A stretch of DNA of 64,000 nucleotides from Oxyruncus cristatus (taxonomy: Eukaryota > Chordata > Aves > Passeriformes > Cotingidae), in the NCBI GenBank assembly GCA_013399855.1, contig VXAY01001092.1, forward strand, positions 449,305-513,304, written 5' to 3'. Under the pieces are notes generated by a model. The model had not been told where the DNA came from and ran no database searches. It was given only the letters and a program-made list of their open reading frames with translations. Of this stretch, positions 1 through 11,158 are shown in pieces. A program made the position numbers and the translations under genes. Within the stretch, counting starts at the first letter, position 1. Each line of letters begins with the position of its first letter.

Positions 1-26
1 TTTTAGACTGCATGCATGAAAAATTT

Positions 27-210
27 AGAATTTTAGAATAGTTTGGGTTGGAAGGGATCCTTAAAGGTGATGTAATCCAACCCTCTGCAATGAGCAGGGT
101 TGTCTTCAACTAGATATAGTTGCTCAGAGGCCTGCCTAACCCCGCCTAAAATGTTTCTAGGGATCAGACATTCACCACCTATCCATGCAGCCTGTTCCAG
201 AGTTCTAGTG
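27..210 (-). mobile_element. CR1 LINE 3' fragment
   Basis: The plus strand shows the reverse complement of a CR1 3' end: GGTTGGAAGGGATCC, then a 'taatccaaccctctgcaatg' block, a Leu-rich 'gttgctcagaggcctg' stretch and 'cagcctgttccagagttc'. This is the standard order for CR1 read from its 3' end, so the element lies on the minus strand and is 5' truncated, as is usual for CR1. It carries no usable reading frame. The exact ends are uncertain by about 20 bases. Confidence 0.85.
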
Positions 211-3200
211 TTTGTTTTAAACGATCATGCTAAGGGTATTCATAAGGTTTAATTTTTAAAAAAATCAAAGAACAGTGTTTTGAATTGAATCTTTCTGGAC
301 GTCAAAAGTTTAAAATTTTAATTCAGTTTGAAAAGGTGTGTCCAGCTAAAGTATTCAAATACTCCCCTCCCAAAAGGGAGAGGATGGGGAAACTGAAACA
401 TGAAGTGATTTGCTCAAGGGCATAACCAGGTGATGACGGGAAATTGAAGAAGAGAGCAATTTTCCCCAGGTCTTCAGTATGAAGTCAGATCCCAGGTCCA
501 CTTTAAATGGTAGCTCCTTACAGTGTTAACTTCAACAACTCCAACTTTCAATATTTTCAAGCTTCAATTGCATTAAGAGATTATAAAAATCAAAAAGATT
601 TTAAAATCTTTCTGACAAAAAGATCTTGATGACCGATAAATATGATCTTTAGCTGATTTCATTCATCATAACAAAAGGAATCCTAAAACTGTGCTTCCAT
701 CATCCTTCCAAATGACAATTCACTGTAATCAGGTTTCCCTTGGAAGATTTGCTCCTTTTTTCTACTCTGTGGGTGAGACTTCCATTGAAGCCTCTGGAAA
801 AATACTTATCATTTCTGTTTCCTTTTGAAAAGACAGGTAAATTGTCTGAGTAGCTATTTTAATAAATTTTTTTAGTCCATGTATCTCCTTTCACTTCTCC
901 AATACAAACAGCTATAACACTACACAAAATAACACTGATATCTTATATTTATAAAATAAAAAACAGTCATATGTATTTTATAAGTGAATTACAGAAAGAT
1001 TTCCCCCTGTTTCCCACAGAATATGTGGAGAACAGGATAATACACAATGTCATGCAGACCAAGAGTAAAGAGGATAATTTTGAAGCCATGAACATCAAGG
1101 CCACAACCTAAATAGGTGTCCATTAAGCATTTTTGATCCTTATTTATTTGTCCCTCTTGGTTTCACCACATGGCAGGAGACAGTATGACCCTGCCTTAAC
1201 CTTGCAGGTGAGATAGCAATAAGAGAAAAATTGAAACAGAGCAATTGCCAGAATGCTCAAGGTACATCGAGCTGATAAGTTGTTCCCAAACTTCCTATAT
1301 GTTCAAATGTTGTTTTCCAAAGCAAGAAGCACTGATTTCTACATGAAAGGTGATACAACATGCTGAAAAAAGGACTCTAATATGAGGTTCATCTACATTC
1401 ATGGTGTATATGAGTTTTTGAAGTGTCAGAGTAGAATACAACTTCAGTTAGAATAACTAAGGTGTCTACAGAGAAGTTGTTTAGTATTAACCCTGTTCTG
1501 AAGGTATAGTTAATATAGTCAAAAGAGTGTAGAAAGGAATTTATGTCATCACCCAAGAGAAGTATTTTTCTAGTAATCTGAATGACTGTTTAAACTCCAC
1601 TGACTCGATCTCCACTGATTATAAATGAACCTTAAAGTCATTAATAGGGACCTCAGTCTAAATGTTTTAATCTTGACTTGATTCCCACTCTGGGGACTTG
1701 GTTCATTTATCTACACAAAGACATCTATGTTTATTAGAGATCTAAGACATGGGACTAGTGTGAAAGATAATAAAGGATCATGGAAGACCTATGCTTTTCT
1801 GGATAGGCATTTGGAAGCCATAACATGGTACCCAGGATATCTCAAAAGACACTGCATTTGTGATTAGGGAACAAAATCAAGCCCTGGCTCTCATGAGCTG
1901 AATGCCATAAAGAAGCATGGGATATCTAACAGACCTACATTCTGCACACAAGCAGCTGAAAAAAAACCCCAAACAACCAAGTAAAAAACACCCAAACCCC
2001 AGTAGGGTGATACATTTCATCATATTCACCTTGTTACAACCTGACAGTAATGTTTAACTAATCAAGAAACAGAAGAAGATAACGTGGTTGGGAATGATCA
2101 CAGAACTGGTTTGTATTTGGGATGAAGAGGGAGAGCATGTGTGGGAAAAAGTAGTATCTAACTAGAATATTTCTACTGCCAGACCATGCACTGTGCAGGC
2201 CTCCTATGCTTGGGTAGTAATTTCTGGTAAGAAGTGAATTCCTCACAAATAGTAGCCACATCCAAAATTTAGAACATTACATTAGCTTATACCTTAGCTG
2301 GTAACAGTGACTCAAATGTTCATCTGTTCAAACTCAGAGCAGAGATCTGAATCTCACCATCCAAGTAACTCAGCTAAACAGTTACCTTTTCACCATTCTC
2401 TCCTGCACTATCTGTAAACAAATCTGTAGTTGAAATAATTTTTAAATGAAATGTAAATCTTTTTTTTTTTTTTTCCCCGAGACAGCCTACTGATCCTCTC
2501 TTAAATAAATTGTTCTTTAACAATTGTTGCTAATTGGAGAGGACAAGACAAGCATTTGCAAAGTTTTGCAAAGACAAAAAAATGACAATATTTTCTCAGA
2601 AGAGATTCTAGAGTGAGTTTAGCAAAGCCAGATTCTGTGAACAAATAGGGCTGAATGATGGAAACAGAATCTAAAGATAGTCAGCTCTGCTGCTCAGAAG
2701 CTGTGTATCTTCAAAACTTTAATTTCAAATAGATGTGGGTAAAAGCATTTATTCTGAAGGCTGGGTTCTCACATAGAGATATTTATAGTTAACCTGGAAA
2801 CATTGCATTAGGAAGCAGAGACTGTCCCATATTTTTCTGGGACTTGTGTTGCTAAATTGATATAAATTTTTTCCTGTAAGAATCCCAGAATAAATAGACA
2901 CTGAACATTTATTTTGGTTTTTATTAATCTTTACTTACATAGTGGAAGAACTTTAAATTTAATTAACTTAAACTATAATAAAGAAGAAAGTTCATGTGGC
3001 CACCTTGAAAGCAGAGTAATCAATATTTAAAAGGGAATTGTAACTACCAATAGCCTTGAGATCTATGAAACATTTTTTTCCATTTAATAGTACACTTGTG
3101 AACACTTACATTATTTTACCCTTCAGTGTAGAAATATTGTTCCAAATTACACTGTTGAGAGTGTGAGTGTTTAGGATTTGTTGCATTAATTTTTTTTTCT

Positions 3201-4558
3201 TGGTGTTGTAACATTTCCATGCGGCATGTATTATAATAACAGACACAAAAGAAATATAATCTTTCTACCACTTAGAGTATTTTAACTCTGAATGTCACAA
3301 GCCAGCCTAATATATTTCTGAAAATTTTAACTTGTGGTCTGGAAGATTTGTATCTATATTAAAATACTTGATATAAATGTTTGTATTATCCAGTTGCCTG
3401 ATTTTTTAAATACTTATTAATCACTGCATTTGATAGGACATACATGTTCCTAAATTCAAGACTTAACCTAATGTACTATAATGTTCTTAGAGATGATGTC
3501 TTGACAAAGAGATTCATTTAAACCATTATAAACATTTATTTTAGACATTATTGCTGGTCTAAGTTTGCAAATAAAGCTGTAACTGCATTAATAATCAGAA
3601 GATATTTTACTTTTTGCTCCAACTTGACTGAGAGTCTCATTATCCTTTTGTGTATAACAAGATGCTGATTATCAGATAGATAGAAAATGTTCTCTTTTAA
3701 ATATTTTCCATAAAAGATTATTTTGTTACAATCTATCTTAAAACTTTTCCTAGTTCTGTTTTATAGCACACACTTTTGTTATAAAACACTATTTTAATAT
3801 TTGGTTAAAAGAATGATTCAGTAGTTCAGTCTTTTCGACAGCATTTGAAAATCTTGCTAGCTGCAGAGAGTCTCCAGTCTTTTTGGAGGTAAAAGATGTA
3901 GTTAGAAAGGGAGCTTGGCATTTGTTGTGCAGGAATTTTATGAAGATGAGCTCTTGGACTGTTAAATTGAATACTTTCAAACAGAATTGAGATAGTTAAT
4001 TTTACGATTTGAACCTTACTCTTTAAAATAGATTTTTAAGGGATTTGCTAGTTATTGTAAGGTTGTAACTATAAAACAATTTACCAGACTAAATCTCTCC
4101 AGTTATTTTCACTGACTGTATAAGAACCAACATTCTTTTGAAGTAAGAGTTTGCAGTGAACAAGTCTTGAAAAGTAAGACTGTTGTTGTTAGAGTTGTGA
4201 TACAAAGAAGGATTCAGCCTTGAGGATTCAGAGTCAAGTGGATCATTAGCCTGTTAAAGTCATCCTAGCTGTTTCCACTCGATGATCAAGGAACATCTGG
4301 TTGCAAATGTATGATTGATCTCACCTTACCCAATGAATTTCTGTCACATAATAACTGATATATTAAAATAAGATAAAAGAAAGGATGTAACATTACTCAG
4401 ACACAGTAATTACAATAAATTATTGATATGATGCAGAGTGAAGCCTGTTGTTGAACACACAACTTCCAATCTTCTGTCTTCACAGGAGATCAGATGTAAA
4501 GACAAATCTTTGAGACCAGGTGATGAAAAACGATTTTTACAGAGTTGCAGAATATTCT
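211..4558. other. AT-rich single-copy DNA, no gene seen
   Basis: No convincing reading frame, RNA gene or mobile element was recognised here. The longest open frames are below 70 codons and lack a supporting context. Minor features are an A/C-rich run at about 1958-2000 and a T16 tract at about 2460-2475. It is either intergenic or deep intronic sequence. Confidence 0.6.
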
Positions 4559-4596
4559 GAGTAGGAAGGATCATCAAGTCCCACTCCTGGCCCATT
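4559..4596 (-). mobile_element. Possible short CR1 tail remnant
   Basis: The stretch 'ggatcatcaagtccca' followed by 'ctcctggccca' matches the order seen near the 3' end of minus-strand CR1 copies. Only about 40 bases are alignable, and the continuation is missing on the far side of the adjacent LTR-like block, so this could be chance or a CR1 remnant interrupted by other insertions. Confidence 0.35.
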
Positions 4597-4736
4597 GTTG
4601 CAGTAAACTTGCAGTATATGAGAAAACTGTTTGTTTAAAGCATGTTCCAAGATGGCTTTTTGTAATCCTTTTAGTAGCTCGTGGTTCTTCTTCCCAGTGA
4701 AGAATACGGCAGGTATTGTCCCATGCAGGAATGCCC

Positions 4737-5060
4737 TGAGAAGATACCCTGAGTGTTCTTATTGGCACCCTTTAACCCCTTCCTATTGGCTGTGAACCTC
4801 TTCCTGCTACCTGTAATTGGTTAACCCTGTGAACCCTAACCCTATAAATGTAACCCTCCCCAGCAATAAACCGCTCTTGCCTCCTCTCCGCGCCCGGGGT
4901 GCTGTCTCTGTGCTTGCCATGAGACCACGTGGCCAGAGGGAGGGGGGAGCAGTTTTCCTCTCCAGACTCGGGGCCTAAAGGAACCCCTGAGTCTGGAGTT
5001 TCCCCCCTCCCCATCCACCTCAGCCGTCGGAAATGGGTTCTTCAGATAGAAACAGAATTA
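4737..5060 (+). mobile_element. LTR-like block 1 of an endogenous retrovirus
   Basis: The sequence is much richer in G+C than its surroundings and has LTR promoter architecture on the plus strand. There are repeated ATTGG boxes (about 4760, 4786 and 4815), a TATA-like CTATAAATG at about 4841, an AATAAA at about 4865 and then a pyrimidine-rich stretch with 'gctgtctctgtgcttgc', which resembles an R/U5 region. It shares the CACGTGG-containing segment and the 'gtctctgtgct' segment with the next block, so the two belong to related LTR families. No viral protein frame is present. The termini were not resolved, and no target-site duplication was found. Confidence 0.6.
4960..4998 (+). repeat. Hairpin in LTR-like block 1
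   Basis: An inverted repeat with arms CTCCAGACTC-GGG and CCCCTGAGTCTGGAG, about 14 paired bases with one bulge, is separated by a loop of about 10 bases. In an LTR this position would lie in U5 or the 5' leader, where retroviral RNAs often fold strongly. That role is inferred. Confidence 0.55.
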
Positions 5061-5066
5061 GAACTG

Positions 5067-5096
5067 GGTCGCCCCCACGCCACGCTGGGGGTGACC
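5067..5096 (+). repeat. Second GC-rich hairpin between the LTR-like blocks
   Basis: The arms GGTCGCCCCCA and TGGGGGTGACC pair over 11 positions with a single G-T type mismatch, around an 8-base loop. It sits at the junction of the two LTR-like blocks. Its function is unknown. Confidence 0.5.
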
Positions 5097-5100
5097 TTCA

Positions 5101-5477
5101 GGATGTACAGTGGAAGAAGTTCTCGCAAAGGTGGACTTCTGAAACTGGCTAGCAAACCTGTGTTAAGAAACTGTCATACTGTAAAACCCCCTCTCCCTGA
5201 AAAACTCAGTTTCCCAAAATCCCTTGTACCTTTCCCCACTGGCTGTGAAACCTGGCCCCTATGGGCGGTAGCTAAGGTGTTCTCAGCCCCCCTGATTGGA
5301 CATATGCTAATGTCCCAAAGCCTTATTTACCCGAGCCCGGGAAAAATAAATCTCTCTCTTTTCCTGTCCATCCCTGGCTGTGGTCTCTGTGCTCTGTCTT
5401 GGGGCTCGAGCGGCCACGTGGCTAGGGATCCAGGAGGGAGCACCCCCTCCTCCAGCAAAAGGACTATAATCCATTTC
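5101..5477 (+). mobile_element. LTR-like block 2 of an endogenous retrovirus
   Basis: This is a second LTR-like segment with a U3-like part (CCAAT-type 'ctgattgg' at about 5291), a TATA-like 'cttatttac', an AAATAAA at about 5345, and a CT-rich R/U5 part with 'gtggtctctgtgctctg' and 'gccacgtggctaggga'. The last two are shared with block 1. The downstream edge is set by the primer-binding-site-like stretch at 5478. Gammaretrovirus-like elements use this spacing of LTR end and proline PBS. No gag, pol or env frame follows, so only the 5' end, or a recombined remnant, is left. Confidence 0.6.
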
Positions 5478-5495
5478 TGGGGGATCATCCAGCAC
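5478..5495 (+). other. Primer-binding-site-like sequence (tRNA-Pro type)
   Basis: TGGGGGATCATCCAGCAC agrees at about 13 of 18 positions with the complement of the tRNA-Pro 3' end, which is the usual PBS of gammaretrovirus-like elements. It lies directly behind LTR-like block 2, where a PBS is expected. The match is imperfect, and the call depends on that position. Confidence 0.45.
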
Positions 5496-5498
5496 CCG

Positions 5499-5572
5499 CA
5501 GCCCATACAGGTATTGAACCCATAACCTTGGCATTATAATCACCATGCTCTAACCAACTAAGTTTTAGGATG
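5499..5572 (-). pseudogene. tRNA-Ile-derived pseudogene
   Basis: Read on the minus strand, these 74 bases align over their whole length, without gaps, to a vertebrate tRNA-Ile. On the plus strand one sees the complements of the acceptor and T arm (AGCCCATAC ... TTGAACCCA), the anticodon arm (CCTTGGCATTATAATCACCA) and the D arm (GCTCTAACCAACT). The anticodon position is altered, the acceptor stem near 5563-5572 no longer pairs, and both box sequences carry substitutions, so it is not a working tRNA gene. It may be the head of a tRNA-Ile SINE of the kind known in passerines, or sequence captured with the adjacent retroviral LTR. I do not see the CR1-type tail that such SINEs carry. Confidence 0.7.
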
Positions 5573-5798
5573 TCTGCAAATTCAAAAAGCTGGGAGGCTG
5601 AGGCAATGGTATGATGTGAGCAATGCATTACAATCCATTTAGATTTAAATTCTTCAGAGAGAATACCATGTATTAATAATCATGAGTGTAAATCCAATAT
5701 TATGCAACTATAATATTTCAGTAAGTTCTTACGAGCTCTGTAAGCCTGGAAGAGCTGTTAAACAATTGTTTGGGAAATTAAGTAAACCTAAGGTACTA

Positions 5799-5878
5799 AC
5801 ATTATATCTTGGATTAAACTTATCTTGGACATTATATCTTAGACATTATATCTTGGACATTATATCTTGGATTAAACT
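5799..5878 (+). repeat. Minisatellite, 14-base unit
   Basis: The unit ACATTATATCTTGG recurs about four times, mixed with two copies of ATTAAACT placed at either end of the array. The composite pattern points to slippage or unequal exchange. An open frame of 69 codons that covers it is a by-product of the repeat. Confidence 0.8.
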
Positions 5879-8800
5879 CTATAGAATTTAAGGTAAGAGT
5901 AACACAGAGTAAATGTGCATCCCCATGTACGAATGAGAACATCCCTTTACATGAGAAAGGTGTTTGTTTTCTCATCTTCCTCTGTTGTTAAGGGGGTTTG
6001 TAATCTGTAAACCTTTATACTATATAATAGATTTTTTTTTTCTCCTTTTCCTTTACCTTTCTAAAAAGAAAGGTAACAATTTACTTTTAAATTTATCCCC
6101 TGGTAGTATTTCTTCAACATCCCTTTGCAAGGACTATATGATACTGAACTGAGTTTAAGAATGACTATCTTCTACAAGTGTTTCTATGTTAAATAAAACC
6201 TAAGTATCATAACATGTATTTGAGACACTTCATAGCCTATAAGAATTTAGCACATACATTTTAAAGATCAGGTTTTGTGTATGTGTCTGTATGTACACAA
6301 GTGGGCATTATACACATATGTTTGCCTGGTTTGAAGTGAAAGAAACAGTATTAGACACACCTTAGGACAAACTACATATAGACACTATAAAGTGACTGTT
6401 AACATTATTCCATACAATTTAATTCTTGCATTATGGTAGCCCTGATGGCTGTCAGATGGTAGAGATTTATATGTTCTAAAAACTGCTTTTGATATTACTA
6501 TTAAACTTCATAATTTAAATTATTTTAAACAAAAATTTAACTTCTTAGGTTAAGTCTTTAGGTATAAAAACAAAAAAAAAAAATTTTACCTTCATGGATC
6601 ATGATTTTTAAGCAAATAAGAATCATCCTATCTACATGAGTGATGACAGGATCTGTTTAATCTCTTGGCAGAAATAAAGATTGAACAACATTCACTGTAT
6701 TATGTTTCAAATGTAGACAACTCTGCTGGAATCTAAGTTTCATGAACTCATATCCAGATTTACCACTCAACATTCGTCCTTGATTGTGATTCTTAGGTTT
6801 GCTTGTTTATTTTTGTTTGTGTGTACACATTAATTTTAAATTTACTTGCATATTCTCCAGTGCTTGCAAATATGTCTTATTTGACAACAGAATAGAAATC
6901 ACAAATGAAATAGTGCAGAATAAGAGAATATTCAAGAAAAGCAGCGAAGCAAATTCAAACAACATGAGATCTACCTATTCTGATTTTCTGAATATGTAGA
7001 AGAAAATAAGCTTTTGTTTTCCATCATGTCTTAAAAATAAAGATCTAATCAAGAATTGGTTCAGTTTAATTTTCTGTTTGGTCTTACTCAGGTACCCTGA
7101 TTCTTCACTTGTCTCCACAGTTTGTTTCTGTCTCAGATAACGAGATTACTGGAATATACTAAAACTGCATATGTGTGAGTATATTTGATAAACCCAATGT
7201 ATAAATGTAGAGCTCAGCAAGAAACAAGGACTCCATTTTGCCAGAACATAATGTGCCAGGCTTAGTTTTCATCTGCACTGGGGAAAAGCTGAGATCTTCT
7301 ATTGCAAAGATGCAAAGAAAATGTACACAACACAGATATTAATATCAAAATTATTTATTAAAAAATATAGCCACTCAAGATATATGAGATTGATTCAGCT
7401 TTGTTTTCTCTGCCAAGAAGGGATTTGAACCATTATCTAGTCCTGCCATGTTGCAGTTATTACCCTGTGAGACATTCCCAAAGTGGAGTGTCACACCATT
7501 TTCTGAACTCTGCGCTATTCTAGTGGGGCTAAAGCTCTGTGAATAGCTATCAGTATTACCCTCCTGACTCTTTTCATGGTTTTTCAACAAAGTTTATGTT
7601 GGAGGGGCATTTTTGCATGGCAAATTGTAAAACTGAGCCAACAAAGTTTTCAATTCTAGTCTCAGAAAGTGGTCAGTGACTGCACACCACTGTATTTATT
7701 AAATTCAGGATAAGTGGAAAGATGTTTACGTTACTTTAATAAAGGTTCCATCTCTTTTCCAGTAAATATCCACTTTATAATTCTCTTTTTTTTGGACATA
7801 ATTTTTCAAAAAGTGAACAATTTTCAACAAAATCTGCTTAGAATATCCAACTACTATCCAGATACTCTCTTTGGCATTTGTTCTCTGACAAACTGTATGG
7901 GTTTTTAAATTGATATCTTTATTTTCTCCCTTCAAAAGTAAAAAGACATAAATACAAAACCTTCCTCATTATTTTTATTGACAGAAAGAACTAAAATTTT
8001 TATAAAACTGAAAAACTTCTGTAAAAAAAAAAAATGTCTAATTTCCACTAGGGAAGGTGAAGTACAATATGCTGGTAAAAGTCAAAGCCACCCAAAATAC
8101 TGTGTTTATGAACACCATTAAGTGTTTGTTTTGGAACAGTTTGACTATAGGCAAAGTCAGCCTACTATATGTCAACACCTCACAGAGCACAGTAAAACTT
8201 CATGTTTCCAACCTCAATTGCATATCAAGCTTCTTGATCAAGTTGCACTTGCACTGATGTATCTTTTTATCTCACATCTTACTAATTGTGGTGTTACACT
8301 TACCACAGAAGTGACATGACAGTGATAAACCACAAGAGTGTCAGGACACAGTCATGAGAAGAGAGCTGTGCTCAGTGCATGACAAACATGAGGCTGTTCG
8401 TGAGGGACTATGGGTTTTAGAAGACAAAACTGAATAATGATGTGGAAAAAAAATTTCCCTAGAATCATAGTTTTATCTTATGAGTTGGCATTTAAATAAA
8501 ATTGACATTTTGCCATTAAAATAAAATATCTATATTTTATATTTCTCATGTGCACAAATTCCTAAAGACAGGGGAATTTCAGATGAGAAAATACTATTGA
8601 AATGTTTTGCCTCATACAATAACTGTATGTTTTACTACATAAAAATAAATGTAAATACAACACCATCTATAGTTGAAATTGTTTTAAAACTCTGAATGTT
8701 TCTACTCAGGAAAGAACTTCTTTTGTCACACAAAATCTATAAAATCTTCTCTTTCTGTATAATGTCTTCTCAGTACATTATGTAAGTCACTATATTATGG

Positions 8801-10852
8801 AATTCCTTTTTGTGTGAGTATGCAATCAGATTTAGAAACTTTATCAGATACCAGTTGTATCAAACCATAGATTTGAGACCACTGGAACACAATTTTCTCC
8901 TGATATACAAACACCTCTGAGATTTCCAGAATGTTTCTGTTCCAGCTCAGATAAACTCAACATTTTCATACCAGTATTAAAATGTGATTCTATATTGTTT
9001 TTCCTTTCAGAACAGAGTAAATCAAACAAAACCCAAGAGAAAAAAACCTCAGACTAATCACTATCTTTGTGAAGATGTTTCTCACATTGATTATGGAATA
9101 CTCCTTTTTGGTGTCCTACTCTGTCTCCCGTGTCCTGCAGAATATCTCAGCTACTGAGCTAGTCTCCCTTTTGGCATTTCTACTTTGTCAGGAAATCCTA
9201 TCTGGGGCCTGAGAGATTAAAATTAAATGAAGTTTTAAAAATAATGATTGGTCGTTGGAGTGAAAAGTTTCAGTTTTAACAAGTCATATTTTTAAGAAAA
9301 GTTCCTACGCTTTTTCTATTTAGACCATTGTATTATGTCATACATCTCCAGAAATTAAGACATGAAATGGCAGGTAAAATATCAAGTAGTTAATGCTTAG
9401 CATTTTGAGATTGTTAATTAGATGTCTTCCTGCTTTTTGTGTGATGAATATTTTGCCAATGCTTGCTAATTATTATAGCAATTAGGTTTAATAAGTTCGG
9501 AATTTCACAAGCTTAGGTCTTCGGGGTTACACTTTAGCAAGTAGGGAATGGGTGTTAATTAAGGACAAAGAAAAGAAGAATTAAGAAGATTTGATGGGTT
9601 TAAGGAAACAGCAATTAAACAAAGTGCTAGAGTGATTTGCATATTTTAATAAGTCAAGAAGTCTTGGATATTCAGGAAAAAAATTACATTTTTGTTACAC
9701 AGTGTAATTTTTTTAAAAGGTCTTTTCAGATTTTAGTGCTTTTTCTCCAGAAATACACGATAAAGTCTTTATTATTAGTGCTTGAAAGCTGGTTCTAGAC
9801 CTCAAAAACTTAGCATTGGTATAAATATGACCACTAATAGAGATTGCTCTTATTTACAGAGAACCACTGCATTGTTCTGAGTATGGTACCTATTATGAAG
9901 GGCCTGCACAGACTGCCTCACCTGCATCTATGACACGCTACTGAGCACCAAGAAACTATATGTCCTGTAAGAAGCAGATATATATATATATTGGGGAAAA
10001 AAATAAATCCCTTTTTGTTTCTTGGTGTGTTTTTTCCCTCTGGTGAAAACAACAGAAAGGAATTGTAGGGAAAAAAATTATGTCCTTCAGCAGAAAAAAA
10101 ATCACTATATTTATCAACATCAGTACACTATCAAACTTAAAGATACTGCTTTTTTTTTTTTTTTTTTTATATGCAACAAATGAACAACCCAACTGTTGGT
10201 GTGAGAAAAACCCATCTCACATTAGTTCTAATGCATTAGAAATAGCTCTGAACAGACTATGTAATGTCTCTGAACATCCACAGCGATGTGGACAAAGAGC
10301 AGAACTCAAGCTCATTGTTCCATGAAACAGTGCATTTACACCTGGGTATTTTAATTCTTTAAGACCTTATAGCCTAGGAAAGCTCACTGTAAGGAAAAAT
10401 CAAACAACATGCTCTATTAATAGTATTTGTTCAGAACCAGCTTATGAGAACTGAATGTTAACAAGTAGAAGATGATCTATGTGCAATTCATGCCAGAAGC
10501 ATCAGTTTCTTAATGATTATGTTACTGTGTGGCAACTTAACATTCACAGTGCTAAATTTACATGAGCCAAGAGGGGTGTAAACTGTTGATTTATTCATCA
10601 GCTAGAGGAGTTGATGTGAAGAGTTGATCATTAGTGTCACAAGAACCTTAGGTCTATGGAAATCCACTAGAAGTTTAAACATCAGATGCTGAAGATACCA
10701 CAGTAGGACAATGCTTCCAGGGAGCTCAGTGTAAGCCCTTTTACTTGGGATGCAAGGTCAGGCTAATTAATGAAGAGATGAGAGGGAAATGAAGAGAAGT
10801 AAGAAATAAGAGAGAAAGGTGTGAGAAGTTTCCATGTCTATGGATCAGATAA
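5879..10852. other. AT-rich DNA without a recognised gene
   Basis: I found no supported gene in this stretch. It holds scattered poly(A)/poly(T) tracts (about 6571-6582, 8022-8033 and 10150-10168) and a short (AT)n run at about 9978-9991. Several open frames of 60-80 codons occur, but their composition is that of the surrounding DNA, and none comes with a good pair of splice sites. Confidence 0.55.
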
Positions 10853-11158
10853 AAGAATCATAGAATCACTGGGGTTGGAAAAGACCTCCAAGATCATCGA
10901 GTCCAGTCTTTGATCGAACAACACCATGTCAACTAAACCATAGCACTATCATGTCCAGTCATTTCTTGAACATTTTCAGGGATAGCCACTCCACTACTTC
11001 CCTGAGCAGTCCATTCCGATGTTTTACAACCCTTTCAGTGAAGAAATTCTTCCTAATGTACAATGTGGTGCAGCTTGAGGTCATTGCCTCTTGTTCTGTC
11101 ACTAGTTATCTGGGAGAAGAGGCCACCCCCCATCTTGTTACCATCTCCTTTCAGATAA
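10853..11158 (-). mobile_element. CR1 LINE 3' fragment
   Basis: It starts with AGAATCATAGAATCACTGG, the complement of the octamer tail of CR1, then 'ggttggaaaagacctccaag', 'catcgagtccag', the 'cactacttccctgagcagtccattcc' block and 'agtgaagaaattcttcctaatgt'. This is about the last 300 bases of a CR1 on the minus strand, covering the 3' untranslated region and the end of ORF2. The octamer tail marks the authentic 3' end, and the 5' end is truncated. Confidence 0.92.

Noticed and set aside
4815..4860. Several AACCCT hexamers, reminiscent of telomeric repeats
   Set aside because: They are not in tandem register and lie within the U3/R-like part of an LTR, so an interstitial telomere is unlikely.
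4929..5525. The longest plus-strand open frame (198 codons)
   Set aside because: It runs across LTR regulatory sequence, the PBS-like stretch and the tRNA pseudogene and shows no domain. GC-rich LTR DNA is short of stop codons.
6880..6999. Open segment after a CAACAG acceptor ending in a stop (a terminal exon?)
   Set aside because: The pyrimidine tract is poor, the translation is Asn/Lys/Ile rich as expected from AT-rich DNA, and no neighbouring exon fits.
7410..7440. GGATTTGAACC, like the complement of a tRNA T arm
   Set aside because: The expected anticodon and D-arm complements do not follow at the right distances.
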